Shown: piece after piece, positions 34,065-43,222 of the stretch | Numbering within the stretch: position 1 is the first letter of the stretch | Layout of the letters: each line of letters starts with the position of its first letter | NCBI GenBank assembly: GCA_964605145.1 | Contig: CAZSBG010000001.1 | Location: 108,602 to 172,601, forward strand | Direction of reading: 5' to 3' | DNA length: 64,000 nt | DNA from: CAZSBG01 sp964605145 | GTDB taxonomy: Bacteria > Zhuqueibacterota > Zhuqueibacteria > Thermofontimicrobiales > Thermofontimicrobiaceae | Position numbers and translations under genes: made by a program | The notes under the pieces: model-generated | Told to the model about the DNA's origin: nothing | What the model saw: only the letters and a program-made list of their open reading frames with translations | Database searches by the model: none

Positions 34065-34379
34065 TCATTTTTCTTTCCAGGAAATGAGAAGATCCTGGAG
34101 AAAAACCAATCTTTTGTTCGGGTATTCCCACACGACAATATCAGGTGATTGCTGTTTTTTCACCATGGGAGAGCCCATAACATTTTGTACCATTTCACAG
34201 TTCATTCCACCGACAATCTTTTTATGGGTCATTGCGTCATTGTATTCATTGCACCAGCTCAATTCTTCAGAGCCATATATCACAGGATTGTCCACTGTCG
34301 GGGATTTAAAGAGAGCTTTCATGCTGCTGCACCCGGAAATTAGCATGAGAAAAACCATTAATATCGCTATTTTTTTCAT
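34065..34379 (-). CDS. Small lipoprotein, SmpA/OmlA-like
   Basis: 104 residues from the ATG at 34379, chosen because GAGGTGAAC precedes it and it opens a lipoprotein signal MKKIAILMVFLMLISGCSS. The mature part contains NCEMVQNVMGSPMVKKQQ and IVVWEYPNKRLVF. This recalls the SmpA/OmlA fold (a helix with a xGxP turn followed by strands) that in proteobacteria belongs to outer-membrane assembly. Assignment is by pattern only. It is transcribed away from the large gene at 34746. Confidence 0.65.
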   Translation of the reverse strand: MKKIAILMVFLMLISGCSSMKALFKSPTVDNPVIYGSEELSWCNEYNDAMTHKKIVGGMNCEMVQNVMGSPMVKKQQSPDIVVWEYPNKRLVFLQDLLISWKEK

Positions 34380-34745
34380 GTTCACCTCAGCCGTGTTCAT
34401 TAACAGAAAAATATTTCTTGGGCCGGAATTGAATGCCACGTACAATATTTTATCGACGGGTTTTCGAAAATCTTAATGGCTCATTTTCTCATTAGAGTGT
34501 CAAATTTTTTTGATAACTTTTGTCGAATTAAAAATAAATGTTGATTTTTGATTTTTTTTTAACTAATTTTAACATAATAAGTCACATATTAATTGAAGAA
34601 AGACTTCAAATCGTATTTTGAAAAAATACGATATTTCGAACCAGGAGAATTCTCGTTCACCCAACCACATCGTATCATTTTCGGTTTACTTTTATCATTT
34701 TCAAATACCCTCATCCTGACTCAACGAAAAAAGAAATACAGATCG
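34380..34745. other. Divergent intergenic region
   Basis: This 366-bp AT-rich spacer lies between a minus-strand lipoprotein gene and the plus-strand lamin-tail protein. It should contain both promoters; I see no convincing pair of boxes, repeat or gene. Confidence 0.5.
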
Positions 34746-37700
34746 ATGCAATTCAATTTAAAACATGCCGGTATTTTCATTTCTTTTCTTCTGATATTTT
34801 TTCCCTCCGCAATTCAGGGACAAATTGTGCTTTCTGAAATTATGTTCAATCCCTCCGGTAGCGAATATTACACTGAATTTATTGAAATTTACAACAGCAG
34901 TTCCACCGACACCACCGATATGACCGGATGGTTCATCAGCGATAGCTCTGAAGCCGATCAATTGGTGCCGATAGCGCAAAATTTGATCTTGCCACCGCTC
35001 AGTTATGGCCTGATTCTCGACGCCGGTTATTTTGACAATTCAGAAATTTATGATGCAATAATTCCTGACTCCGCATTAATCCTGACTATCAATGATGCTG
35101 CATTTGGTTCACAGGGTTTATCCAATTCCACACCGGAAATGATTATCCTTATCGACAGTTCTGGCGATACCGTTGCCACATACCGATACAGCATAGACAA
35201 TCTGCCCGGTTTCTCAGACGAAAAAATAAACCTTTACGGTCCTGACACCCCGGATAACTGGGCCAACAGCAAAACTGAGCATGGGTCTCCCGGCGCGCCA
35301 AACACGGTCAGACAATTAGACCACGATCTCGCAATAAAATTTGAGACTGTGGTTACCGGTGTCGCTCCGAATCAATTACTCACCGTTAATATCGCGGTTC
35401 ATAATATCGGTCTCTCAAGCGCCACAGGATTTCATACCGTCATGTATGAAGATATGAACAGGGATTCCATTTTGACGCAGAATGAGCAAATAGAAGATCC
35501 ATTATATTTCGACGGGACATTGATGCCGGGGGACAGCGTCAGCTTTAGCAGAGAAATGGCATCGATGTCAGGTGGTTTACACATTTTCTTTGCTCGTGTG
35601 ATTTATGAACAAGACGAAAATAATACCAATAATTCTATTTGGGCTGAGGGTCGGGTCGGTTTTCCGGGTCAAGCCCTTTTAATCAACGAAATAATGTATC
35701 GTCCTTCTGCCGGAAGTGCAGAATGGATCGAACTATTCAATCCTGGGACCTCAGCGATTAATCTCCAATTGTGGCAATTTTCTGATTCACACATCGAAAA
35801 TCCTGTCGAAATCACAAAAAAAGATATATTCATTGAACCGGAACACTACATCGTTCTTGCCGAAGACAGTTCAATTTACAGTCTGTTTCCGGATATTTCA
35901 TCCCCTGTCATTATTCCTGATCACGGTTTCCCGGCGCTCAACAACAGCGGGGATCGGATTATCATTCGGGATCTGATCGACAATGTCATCGATGATGTTG
36001 ATTATTTATCATCATGGGGAAGCGAACTTGGTGTTTCGATCGAGCGAGTCCGAAGCGATGTTGGCTCCAACGATCCGCTCAACTGGTCACTCAGTCTGCA
36101 CGAAAACGGAGGCACACCTGGAGCGAAAAACAGCATTTCTCCACTGGAATACGATCTGTCGCTCGGCCTGAGCATTGAAGCTTATAAAAATGATTCCCTT
36201 CTCATCACCACTATAGTTAAAAATGTTGGACTGCAACCGGCCAGTCAGTTTCATTGCCAACTTTACCACGATTCTAATTTCGATTCCACTGGGCAACCAA
36301 ATGAGTTATTGACTTCGTTCTTTTCAGAAGAGCAGCCACTATACTCCGGAGATTCTGCATTTTTTCACTATTCGATGCAATTTTCCGACCGAGGTCTCGT
36401 GCAGTTTTTCTCCCAACTAATTTTTGAAAACGATGGAAATATAGCCAATAATACATGCACGCTTCAATACATGATTCCAATTCAAAAGCATCAGATTATT
36501 TTGAATGAAATAATGTTTTATCCAAATTCCGGAGAGCCGGAGTGGATTGAAATTTACAATCCAAATACGGACGCGATAAATTTGAACGGTCTTCAATTCA
36601 GCGACGCCAATCTGGATCAGAAGCATTTGGTGAGCGCCGAAGATACATTCGTCCAACCCGGAAGTTTTGCAGTTATTGCTAAATCCAATGAACTGCTGCA
36701 AAAATATCCCTCGCTGACATGTCCGATAGTTATTCCTCGCTCCTGGCCGTCGTTGAACAATACATCAGATGAGGTGGTTCTCTACGATGATAGCGGAAGC
36801 ACAATTGACAGCATGGCTTATTTATCCATTTGGGAAAAGAAGCAGGGAGTTTCTCTGGAACGATTTGATTTTGAAAATTATTCAACAGACAGCAGCAATT
36901 GGGGACTATCATTGGATATTTCGGGCGCCACTCCCGGTATGCGAAACAGCATCAGCCCTTTTGAATCTGACCTGAAAATTTCAGATATTTCATTCCATCC
37001 TCAATATCCGAATGCAGGAGAAAAAGTCGATATACAGATCACAATTTTCAATGCCGGGAAATCCGCCATTTCACATTCTGAGTTGCTATGCTATATTGAT
37101 GTCAATTTGGATAGCATATTGCAGGATGACGAAAAAATTGGAAATACAATCCCAATTTCCCAGACAATTGACCCGGGAGACTCTTTGATTTGGACAATAT
37201 TTTTCACCCCGGTTCAACCTGGACGTTTTCCAATACATGCTGAAATATTTTCTGAAGTCGATCAAAATCCGGCCAATGATTCTTTGTCGGCCATTCTGAG
37301 TGTAGGATATTCAGGGCAATCACTTGTTATCAATGAAATCATGTATTCGCCTTTCCCCAATTCTACTGAATGGATTGAATTTTTCAATCCCCATTCCGAT
37401 GCGGTTAACATTCAACAATGGATGTTTTCTGACAGCGACACCAGTAATCGGACAATCATTACCCCATTGAATTTTATCATTGGGCCATCATCATTTTTGA
37501 TAATTGCGGAAGATTCATCCGTTTTTCAGGATTACAGTTTATCCGACGCCGGGATAATAATTTGCACGGACTGGCCGGGGCTCAACAATGATAATGAGAG
37601 TATCTATCTTTTCGATGCAAATAGCAATATCATCGACCATGTCATGTATTCGGACGATTGGGGAGGTGGGGCAGGCACTTCACTGGAGCGCATCAATCCG

Positions 37701-38123
37701 CTTCATTCATCACTCGATGCTGCGAACTGGAGCTCCAGCGTTGCTGATAATGGAAGCACGCCCGGTTTCACCAACAGCATATTTGTCGATGTACCGCCAT
37801 CGAAATCCGTAATCACAATCGAACCAAATCCATTTTCGCCGGATGGAGACGGACACGATGATGTAACCATTATCAACCTTCAATTGCCATTCAATCTCTC
37901 GCAAATCCATGTAAAAATATTTGATATTCGGGGCCGGCTGGTGCGATTTCTTGCCAACAACCAAACAGCCGGAATTCAATCATCTATCATTTGGGATGGC
38001 CGAAATGACGAAGGACATTTTTGCCGAATGGGAATTTATATCGTTTTTATCGAAGCGCTTCATCATGAACAAGGGAATGTCGAAACGATGAAAAAAACCG
38101 TTGTTTTGGCGAGGCAGCTTTAG
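34746..38123 (+). CDS. Large exported protein with four lamin-tail domains and C-terminal FlgD-like domain
   Basis: 1125 residues from the ATG at 34746, which opens a signal peptide (GIFISFLLIFFPSAIQGQ); an in-frame TTG at 34593 is improbable. Four lamin-tail (LTD) domains start near residues 26, 309, 582 and 857, each with an NEIMYxP...EWIELFNP-type motif. The first three are followed by a CARDB-like sandwich (for example LSIEAYKNDSLLITTIVKNV), giving repeat units of about 275 residues. The end (from about 1018) has IEPNPFSPDGDGHDD and IKIFDIRGRLVR-like strands, a FlgD/gliding-type C-terminal domain. Probably a secreted or surface-attached adhesin-like protein; no enzyme motif. Confidence 0.82.
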   Translation: MQFNLKHAGIFISFLLIFFPSAIQGQIVLSEIMFNPSGSEYYTEFIEIYNSSSTDTTDMTGWFISDSSEADQLVPIAQNLILPPLSYGLILDAGYFDNSEIYDAIIPDSALILTINDAAFGSQGLSNSTPEMIILIDSSGDTVATYRYSIDNLPGFSDEKINLYGPDTPDNWANSKTEHGSPGAPNTVRQLDHDLAIKFETVVTGVAPNQLLTVNIAVHNIGLSSATGFHTVMYEDMNRDSILTQNEQIEDPLYFDGTLMPGDSVSFSREMASMSGGLHIFFARVIYEQDENNTNNSIWAEGRVGFPGQALLINEIMYRPSAGSAEWIELFNPGTSAINLQLWQFSDSHIENPVEITKKDIFIEPEHYIVLAEDSSIYSLFPDISSPVIIPDHGFPALNNSGDRIIIRDLIDNVIDDVDYLSSWGSELGVSIERVRSDVGSNDPLNWSLSLHENGGTPGAKNSISPLEYDLSLGLSIEAYKNDSLLITTIVKNVGLQPASQFHCQLYHDSNFDSTGQPNELLTSFFSEEQPLYSGDSAFFHYSMQFSDRGLVQFFSQLIFENDGNIANNTCTLQYMIPIQKHQIILNEIMFYPNSGEPEWIEIYNPNTDAINLNGLQFSDANLDQKHLVSAEDTFVQPGSFAVIAKSNELLQKYPSLTCPIVIPRSWPSLNNTSDEVVLYDDSGSTIDSMAYLSIWEKKQGVSLERFDFENYSTDSSNWGLSLDISGATPGMRNSISPFESDLKISDISFHPQYPNAGEKVDIQITIFNAGKSAISHSELLCYIDVNLDSILQDDEKIGNTIPISQTIDPGDSLIWTIFFTPVQPGRFPIHAEIFSEVDQNPANDSLSAILSVGYSGQSLVINEIMYSPFPNSTEWIEFFNPHSDAVNIQQWMFSDSDTSNRTIITPLNFIIGPSSFLIIAEDSSVFQDYSLSDAGIIICTDWPGLNNDNESIYLFDANSNIIDHVMYSDDWGGGAGTSLERINPLHSSLDAANWSSSVADNGSTPGFTNSIFVDVPPSKSVITIEPNPFSPDGDGHDDVTIINLQLPFNLSQIHVKIFDIRGRLVRFLANNQTAGIQSSIIWDGRNDEGHFCRMGIYIVFIEALHHEQGNVETMKKTVVLARQL

Positions 38124-38208
38124 CAGTAGACGACTCAAGTTCAATACATTTTTAGTACAGAATTATAAAAATAAAGGTAACTTTCAAGAAACTTGATTTT
38201 TCCTCCAA

Positions 38209-38267
38209 TGTCATTCCCGCACGTTATACGTTGGTAGATCCGCCTTTTTTATAGTGGACGGGAATCC
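38209..38267. repeat. Degenerate copy of a dispersed CATTCCCG repeat
   Basis: TGTCATTCCCGCA...GGACGGGAATCC forms an inverted CATTCCCG / CGGGAAT pair around about 40 bases, as in the elements at 41546, 48509 and 63818. The outer terminal repeats of those elements are missing here. Confidence 0.5.
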
Positions 38268-38479
38268 ATTGATTGTAAAGATGTTAAATTGTTAACCAGT
38301 ATCTACCATGACGAAATTAAGTTTTTCAAAATAAATTAGATTCTATGATCCACAGAATCTCTGACACTATTCAGCCTCCAGGACTCAAAAACTCGAAGTT
38401 TAATTTATTACTTTTATTCTGTCTTCAGGAATTGCAAATTCGATAACTCACTTCACCTTGCTTCAGGTTCTATTGAACT

Positions 38480-38502
38480 CCCTTCTCCCACCGGGAGAAG
38501 GG
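38480..38502. repeat. Perfect 10-bp hairpin
   Basis: CCCTTCTCCC - ACC - GGGAGAAGGG, with no T run on either side, so probably a dispersed palindromic repeat rather than a terminator. Confidence 0.6.
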
Positions 38503-38653
38503 ATGGGAATGAGGGAAAGAATTATTACATTATGTCTAATTTTATTGAAGTCAAGCTGAATAGTTGCAAACAAAATTTATATACCAAATACTTATTTCAA
38601 ACGACACAGAATCTGTTTGACACCATAATAAAATTCAAACGAAGGAGACACCC

Positions 38654-39730
38654 ATGTCCGAGCAAATGACAAATCTGTTTCATGAGATGGTTAAAATCGA
38701 CAGCGAATCAGGAAATGAAGAATCAATGATGCAGTTCTTGCAGAGCTATTTCTCCAGTAAATTTGAAGCCGAAGTGTTACGAGATTCTTACGGCAACTTC
38801 ATTGCCAAACTACCGGCAAAAAATTCGGAACAGAAGGAACCAATAATGCTAAGCTGCCATGCAGATACAGTGAAGCCCGGCGTTGGCATTGAGCCGCAAA
38901 TGATTGATGGGGTGATATCATCCAAGGGAGATACCATTCTCGGGGCTGACGACAAAGCAGGGATCGCCGAGGTAATTGAGGCGTTGCATCGCGCGGAAAA
39001 ATACCCGCCCATTGAATTTGTTGTCAGTCGCCAGGAAGAAGTCGGACTGACCGGTGTGAAAAATCTGGATTACTCCCTGTTGAAATCCAAAATTGGATTT
39101 CTTATGGACGGCGACGTGCTCGACAGCATTGTCGTCGGCGGACCTACCTACATTGCCATCGATGTTGAAATAACGGGCAAAGGAGCCCATGCCGGCATGG
39201 AACCGGAAAAAGGGATTTCTGCCATTCAGGCGGGGGCGCGCGCGATTACCCGGCTTCGACTGGGACGATTGGACAATGATACAACTGCCAACATTGGAAC
39301 AATAAGCGGCGGGATTGTGCGAAACGGCGTGCCGGAAAAAACATCATTTGCTGCAGAATGCCGCAGCCTGAATCATCAAAAAGCGCTCGATTTGGCTGAA
39401 GGCATGAAGTCAATTATCATTTCTGAAGTGAGCCAGTTCGGGGCTAAAGCAGACATCAAAATAAATGTTCTCTGTGAAGCGGTGAGCATTCCGGAAGATT
39501 CGCCCGTTGTTGAAATCTCAAAAAAGGCGATATCTGCGGCCGGGCTGGAGCCCAAATCAATCTTTATCACCGGGTTCACTGATGCTTCCATTTACAACAA
39601 CAAAGGCATTCAGACGGCAGTGTTGGGTATCGGCGCCCAGAATGAACACTCGACCGACGAAAAAATTGCAGTGGCTGACATGGAAAAAGCTGTGGATATA
39701 TTGCTGGAAGTTTTGCGATCTCTTGCCTGA
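38654..39730 (+). CDS. Peptidase T-like M20 family metallopeptidase
   Basis: 358 residues; GGAGA six bases before the ATG. M20 zinc-site motifs are present: MLSCHADTVKPG, ILGADDKAGIAEVIEAL, VVSRQEEVGLTGVKNLD and FLMDGDVL. The dimerisation domain has GKGAHAGMEPEKGISAIQAG, and a C-terminal HST motif (NEHSTDE) completes the site. PepT-like enzymes are cytosolic aminotripeptidases. The gene stands alone: flanked by repeats upstream and convergent with the genes downstream. Confidence 0.93.
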   Translation: MSEQMTNLFHEMVKIDSESGNEESMMQFLQSYFSSKFEAEVLRDSYGNFIAKLPAKNSEQKEPIMLSCHADTVKPGVGIEPQMIDGVISSKGDTILGADDKAGIAEVIEALHRAEKYPPIEFVVSRQEEVGLTGVKNLDYSLLKSKIGFLMDGDVLDSIVVGGPTYIAIDVEITGKGAHAGMEPEKGISAIQAGARAITRLRLGRLDNDTTANIGTISGGIVRNGVPEKTSFAAECRSLNHQKALDLAEGMKSIIISEVSQFGAKADIKINVLCEAVSIPEDSPVVEISKKAISAAGLEPKSIFITGFTDASIYNNKGIQTAVLGIGAQNEHSTDEKIAVADMEKAVDILLEVLRSLA

Positions 39731-39740
39731 TATTTAGAAT

Positions 39741-39980
39741 TTAATTTCGATTCATTCTTTCCTTGAGAATTCTTTCGAATCGGGGTTTATAAATGAGATC
39801 GTACGTCTCTTCTTTCCCGGGGAATAAATTCAGGACGGCTTTTCTCGTATTGCTGACCAAATGAATCGCTTCATTCATTATCAGATTACCCTGATAAAGT
39901 GTGGCAGTTGTCAGATCAATGAGGATTCTGAGCATTCGCATTTTTCTTTGTTCTTCCTCAAGTGCGCGTTCATTTTTCAT
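39741..39980 (-). CDS. Hypothetical protein linked to Mut7-C gene
   Basis: 79 residues, mainly helical: ALEEEQRKMRMLRILIDLTT, ATLYQGNLIMNEAIHLVSNT and a basic C-terminus. It overlaps the upstream Mut7-C gene by 11 bp on the same strand, which argues for a real, coupled gene. No family recognised. Confidence 0.65.
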   Translation of the reverse strand: MKNERALEEEQRKMRMLRILIDLTTATLYQGNLIMNEAIHLVSNTRKAVLNLFPGKEETYDLIYKPRFERILKERMNRN

Positions 39981-40440
39981 GTGTATTTTCCTCAGATAAC
40001 GATTTCAGCGCCTGCCTTACATTTTTTATGTGGGTTCCCGGCCAGTAAATTTTATCGCAGGTCGGGCAGTCATAGAACTGTTCCGTCGTTTGAAAAACAT
40101 AATCCGGGACGTTGCCAGAAGCTTTTTCTTTTGGCAATTTCCTGACAGGAGAGTTACACAAAATACAACGCGTAAAAACAAAGTCACGGATATTTAATTT
40201 GAAATTAGCCACCACCTGCCTGATTTGACCCTGAACTGAAAATTCTGAAATAAAAAATGAATATTTTGGATTCATTCGTTCTGCCAGTTCTTTGTCCCGG
40301 GTGAGCAAAATCCGTTTTTCCTTATGCGCTGTAAAAAACAGGTCATCATCCGTAAAACTGTTATCGTAAAGTGTGTCATACCCCAGTATTCTGAGCCATT
40401 TGGCAAGCTTACCCAACATAACATCAACGATAAATTCCAT
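39970..40440 (-). CDS. Mut7-C RNAse domain protein
   Basis: 156 residues from the ATG at 40440 (GGAAAGGC upstream; a longer in-frame start at 40500 is possible). The PIN-like Mut7-C fold shows IVDVMLGKLAKWLRILGYDT, DDDLFFTAHKEKRILLTRD and the zinc-ribbon half TRCILCNSPVRKL...FYDCPTCDKIYWPGTH with four Cys. Conserved acidic residues suggest a nuclease; the physiological RNA target is unknown. A 79-residue partner ORF overlaps its end. Confidence 0.88.
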   Translation of the reverse strand: MEFIVDVMLGKLAKWLRILGYDTLYDNSFTDDDLFFTAHKEKRILLTRDKELAERMNPKYSFFISEFSVQGQIRQVVANFKLNIRDFVFTRCILCNSPVRKLPKEKASGNVPDYVFQTTEQFYDCPTCDKIYWPGTHIKNVRQALKSLSEENTHEK

Positions 40441-40511
40441 CAGCCTTTCCTGACCCTTTGTCCTTTTATTATAAAACTGGCGAAGGATGAAATAGTTCAT
40501 TCACTTCCGAT

Positions 40512-41492
40512 TTACAGCCACCCATGATTTTTATACCAGGCAACAGTTTCTTTGAGACCATCTTCCAATTCAACCTCCGGTTTAAAACTCAATAATTCTT
40601 CAGCTTTTTCATTGCTTATCAACCAGTTGCGGTGTCGCATCTCTCGGGCTTTGTCCGTGTTCAACACAGCTTCGTACTTAAAAATCCCGGCGCTATTTTC
40701 GTTAATCCATGCCAATGCGCTTAATAATAATGGCGGGACTCGAATCACCATCGCCTTTTTATCCATTATATGACTCATCAAATTCAGCACGTCCAGCCAC
40801 ACATAATTCACAGGATCTGCCATGAAAAAAATCTGATTCTGTGCTTTGTCATGCTCAGTCGCCAGACAAATGCCCCAGACCAGATCATCGATATGAATCA
40901 TGCTGATTTTTCGTTCTCCAAATCCAACCACCGGTTTTATTCCGAATTTCAACGTCTTGAAAATGACGAACACATCCGTGTCGCGCCGGCCATAAACTGA
41001 TGGAGGGCGAATAATTGTAACTGGAAAAATATCCGCATATTTCATCACCTCTGCTTCTGCATTCAATTTGCTTCTACCATAGGCAGAGATTGGACGCGGC
41101 ATTTCACTTTCCTTCAGGGGAGAGCCATCAAAGCTGGGGCCTGCGGCTGCCTGACTGGATATAAACGTAAATCTCTTGATATTCGGATTGAATTGCCTGC
41201 AGGCTTTTAGCAGATTTTTCGTCCCCTCGCAATTCACCCTGTTAAACTCATTTTCAGAGTGTGCCCGAACTATTCCGCCGGTGTGGTATATATAATCCAT
41301 ACGCTCAACAGCAGGAATCAGGGATGGATAATCAACAACATCACCGTATATAAAATTTACAGGCAAATGCTGAATCCATCTCAAATTACTTGTCTTTCGA
41401 ACCAAACAAAAAACTTCACAATCTTTGTTCAGAAGTCTTTCAACCAGATGACTCCCAATAAATCCATTGCTCCCGGTGATGAGAACGCGCAT
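40512..41492 (-). CDS. cerR: Extended SDR (NAD-dependent epimerase-like), probable ceramide reductase
   Basis: 326 residues from the ATG at 41492 (GGGAGCC upstream). The Rossmann motif ITGSNGFIGSHLVERL is at the N-terminus and the catalytic SAYGRSKLNAE (Tyr-x3-Lys) near residue 145; IRPPSVYGRRD follows. It is divergent from a serine palmitoyltransferase gene and close to a GNAT-fold acyltransferase. In the bacterial ceramide pathway characterised in Caulobacter, exactly these three families (SPT, bacterial ceramide synthase, and an epimerase-like CerR that reduces the keto group) cooperate. Fold is certain; the pathway role is inferred from the neighbours. Confidence 0.72.
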   Translation of the reverse strand: MRVLITGSNGFIGSHLVERLLNKDCEVFCLVRKTSNLRWIQHLPVNFIYGDVVDYPSLIPAVERMDYIYHTGGIVRAHSENEFNRVNCEGTKNLLKACRQFNPNIKRFTFISSQAAAGPSFDGSPLKESEMPRPISAYGRSKLNAEAEVMKYADIFPVTIIRPPSVYGRRDTDVFVIFKTLKFGIKPVVGFGERKISMIHIDDLVWGICLATEHDKAQNQIFFMADPVNYVWLDVLNLMSHIMDKKAMVIRVPPLLLSALAWINENSAGIFKYEAVLNTDKAREMRHRNWLISNEKAEELLSFKPEVELEDGLKETVAWYKNHGWL

Positions 41493-41545
41493 CAAGGCTC
41501 CCTTCATTTTCTTATTATTTTTTGTGCCCTTCTTTATCCAAAATT

Positions 41546-41772
41546 CACTACCGGACACTTTTCAAATTATGTTCAGTAGAGCTGTCATTCCCGTACCACA
41601 GGCATTCCCTTCGGTCACATGTTTTTGGCGGGAATCTCATAAAATTTTGTCAAATGGATGCCCGATAGAAGCCCAGTCTGTCATCCTTTATAAATGTAAT
41701 GGAAGCTGGACATGGCATTCGGGCATGACATTTTGATCTAAAATGTAATTTTGGAAAAAGTGTCCGGTAGTG
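41546..41772. mobile_element. MITE-like element, family 2, copy A
   Basis: A 227-bp element bounded by CACTACCGGACACTTTT and its complement AAAAGTGTCCGGTAGTG, lying in the divergent spacer between the SDR gene and the serine palmitoyltransferase gene. An inverted copy at 48804-49028 matches at all but about one base over the first 185 bp. It has no coding capacity of its own, so any transposase is in trans. Confidence 0.85.
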
Positions 41773-41848
41773 AGATCCAAAAATACAAACTTTAATAATT
41801 ATAATCAACGTTAGTTTTATAAATTTTACATTTTCTAAACTTTTAACC

Positions 41849-41877
41849 TTGACAATGTTTAAAACTATTTTTATATT
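41849..41877 (+). promoter_or_regulatory. Putative promoter of the serine palmitoyltransferase gene
   Basis: TTGACA, 17 bp, TATATT: an almost perfect sigma-70-type pair, 47 bp upstream of the TTG start at 41924 and 76 bp downstream of the family 2 element. Confidence 0.75.
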
Positions 41878-41923
41878 TCAAATATTTTAGTTGATAAAAT
41901 CAACAGTTCAAAGGAGATTGAAA

Positions 41924-43114
41924 TTGGACCTATTTGAAAAAGCTTACAACTACACGCGTGCGGACGAAGCGCTGGCTCAGGGGTATTATCCTTATTTCAA
42001 AGCGATTCAATCCGGTGCCGGATCAACCGTTATGATTGACGGCCGTAAATTCATCATGATTGGTTCGAACAATTATCTTGGATTAACACAGGATCCTCGA
42101 ATTAAAAAAGCTGCCATTGACGCGCTTGAAACCTTTGGCTCGGGATGTACAGGTTCGAGATTTCTAAATGGAACACTTTCTCTCCACGAAGAGCTTGAAG
42201 AAAAACTTGCTGACTTTCTTCAGAAAGAAACAGCGCTTGTTTTTTCAACAGGTTTTCAGACAAACCAGGGCGCGATTTCTACTATCATTGGAAAAAATGA
42301 CATAATTTTCAGCGACCGCGCAAATCACGCAAGCATCATTGACGGGTGCCGACTGTCCTTTGGCCGCACCTACAAATTCAAACATAATGATATGCAAGAT
42401 TTGGAGCGTGTCCTGGAAACTAACAACAGCGATTCAGCCGGCAAACTCATTGTTTCCGATGGCGTATTCAGTATGGAAGGAGATATTGTCAAGTTGCCGG
42501 AAATGGTTCAATTGGCTGAAAAATACGGCGCCCGTGTCATGATTGATGATGCGCATTCGTGCGGTGTGCTCGGTAGAAATGGCCGGGGTACCGGCGAGCA
42601 TTATGACTTGACCGACCGCGTTGACCTTATCATGGGCACTTTCAGCAAATCATTTGCCTCACTGGGTGGATTTCTTGCCGGCGAGAAAAAAGTGATAAAC
42701 TACATCAAGCATCACGCCCGATCGCTCATCTTTTCAGCCAGCATGCCCCCTTCAGCCGTGGCCACAGTCAACAAAGCGCTGGATATTCTGAAATCCGAGC
42801 CGGAACGACTGGAAAATTTATGGAAAAACGCTGAAAAAATGAGAAAAGGATTTCGCGACATGGGATTCGATACCGGTAAAACAGAAACCCCCATTATTCC
42901 CATCATCATTGGAGAAGACTTAAAGACATTCTACTTTTGGAAGCTTTTATTCGAAAACAATATCTTCACCAATCCTGTCATCAGCCCTGCGGTCGAGCCA
43001 GGGCACGCGTTGATTCGAACAAGTTATATGGCAACCCACACCGACGATGAACTTGACCACGTGCTGGAAATTTTTCACAAAATTGGCAAACAGTCAGGAT
43101 TAATTCAAGCGTGA
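41924..43114 (+). CDS. spt: Serine palmitoyltransferase (alpha-oxoamine synthase family)
   Basis: 396 residues from a TTG at 41924 (AAAGGAG seven bases ahead; TTG at 41918 or 41891 are poorer). PLP fold type I: GSNNYLGLTQDPRI, GSGCTGSRFLNGTLSLHEEL, DDAHSCGVLGRNGRGTGEH, and the Schiff-base Lys242 in GTFSKSFASLGGFLAG. It condenses serine with an acyl thioester to 3-ketosphinganine. Relatives (KBL, BioF, ALAS) share the fold. The neighbours, an epimerase-like reductase and a GNAT-fold acyltransferase, favour SPT. Confidence 0.85.
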   Translation: MDLFEKAYNYTRADEALAQGYYPYFKAIQSGAGSTVMIDGRKFIMIGSNNYLGLTQDPRIKKAAIDALETFGSGCTGSRFLNGTLSLHEELEEKLADFLQKETALVFSTGFQTNQGAISTIIGKNDIIFSDRANHASIIDGCRLSFGRTYKFKHNDMQDLERVLETNNSDSAGKLIVSDGVFSMEGDIVKLPEMVQLAEKYGARVMIDDAHSCGVLGRNGRGTGEHYDLTDRVDLIMGTFSKSFASLGGFLAGEKKVINYIKHHARSLIFSASMPPSAVATVNKALDILKSEPERLENLWKNAEKMRKGFRDMGFDTGKTETPIIPIIIGEDLKTFYFWKLLFENNIFTNPVISPAVEPGHALIRTSYMATHTDDELDHVLEIFHKIGKQSGLIQA

Positions 43115-43222
43115 CTCCACAATATTTGAAAAAAATATATCTTAAAACTCTAACCTGTTTATCTTTATGAAGCGCGTCTTCAGGATAACCAGGTTTTTTT
43201 GAAACAAACCGTGGAGAGATAA

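Larger units (their letters stand above)
38124..38653. other. 530-bp intergenic region with two hairpins
   Basis: It contains 38209-38267, which begins TGTCATTCCCG and ends GACGGGAATCC and resembles the core of the inverted-repeat elements elsewhere in the window. It also contains a perfect hairpin at 38480-38502. No gene seen. Confidence 0.65.

Noticed and set aside
34593..34745. N-terminal extension of the lamin-tail protein from a TTG
   Set aside because: The ATG at 34746 opens a clean signal peptide; the extension is not protein-like.
41467..41736. 89-codon plus-strand ORF across the family 2 element
   Set aside because: It lies within a non-coding inverted-repeat element and the opposite strand's SDR start; its sequence is that of the repeat.
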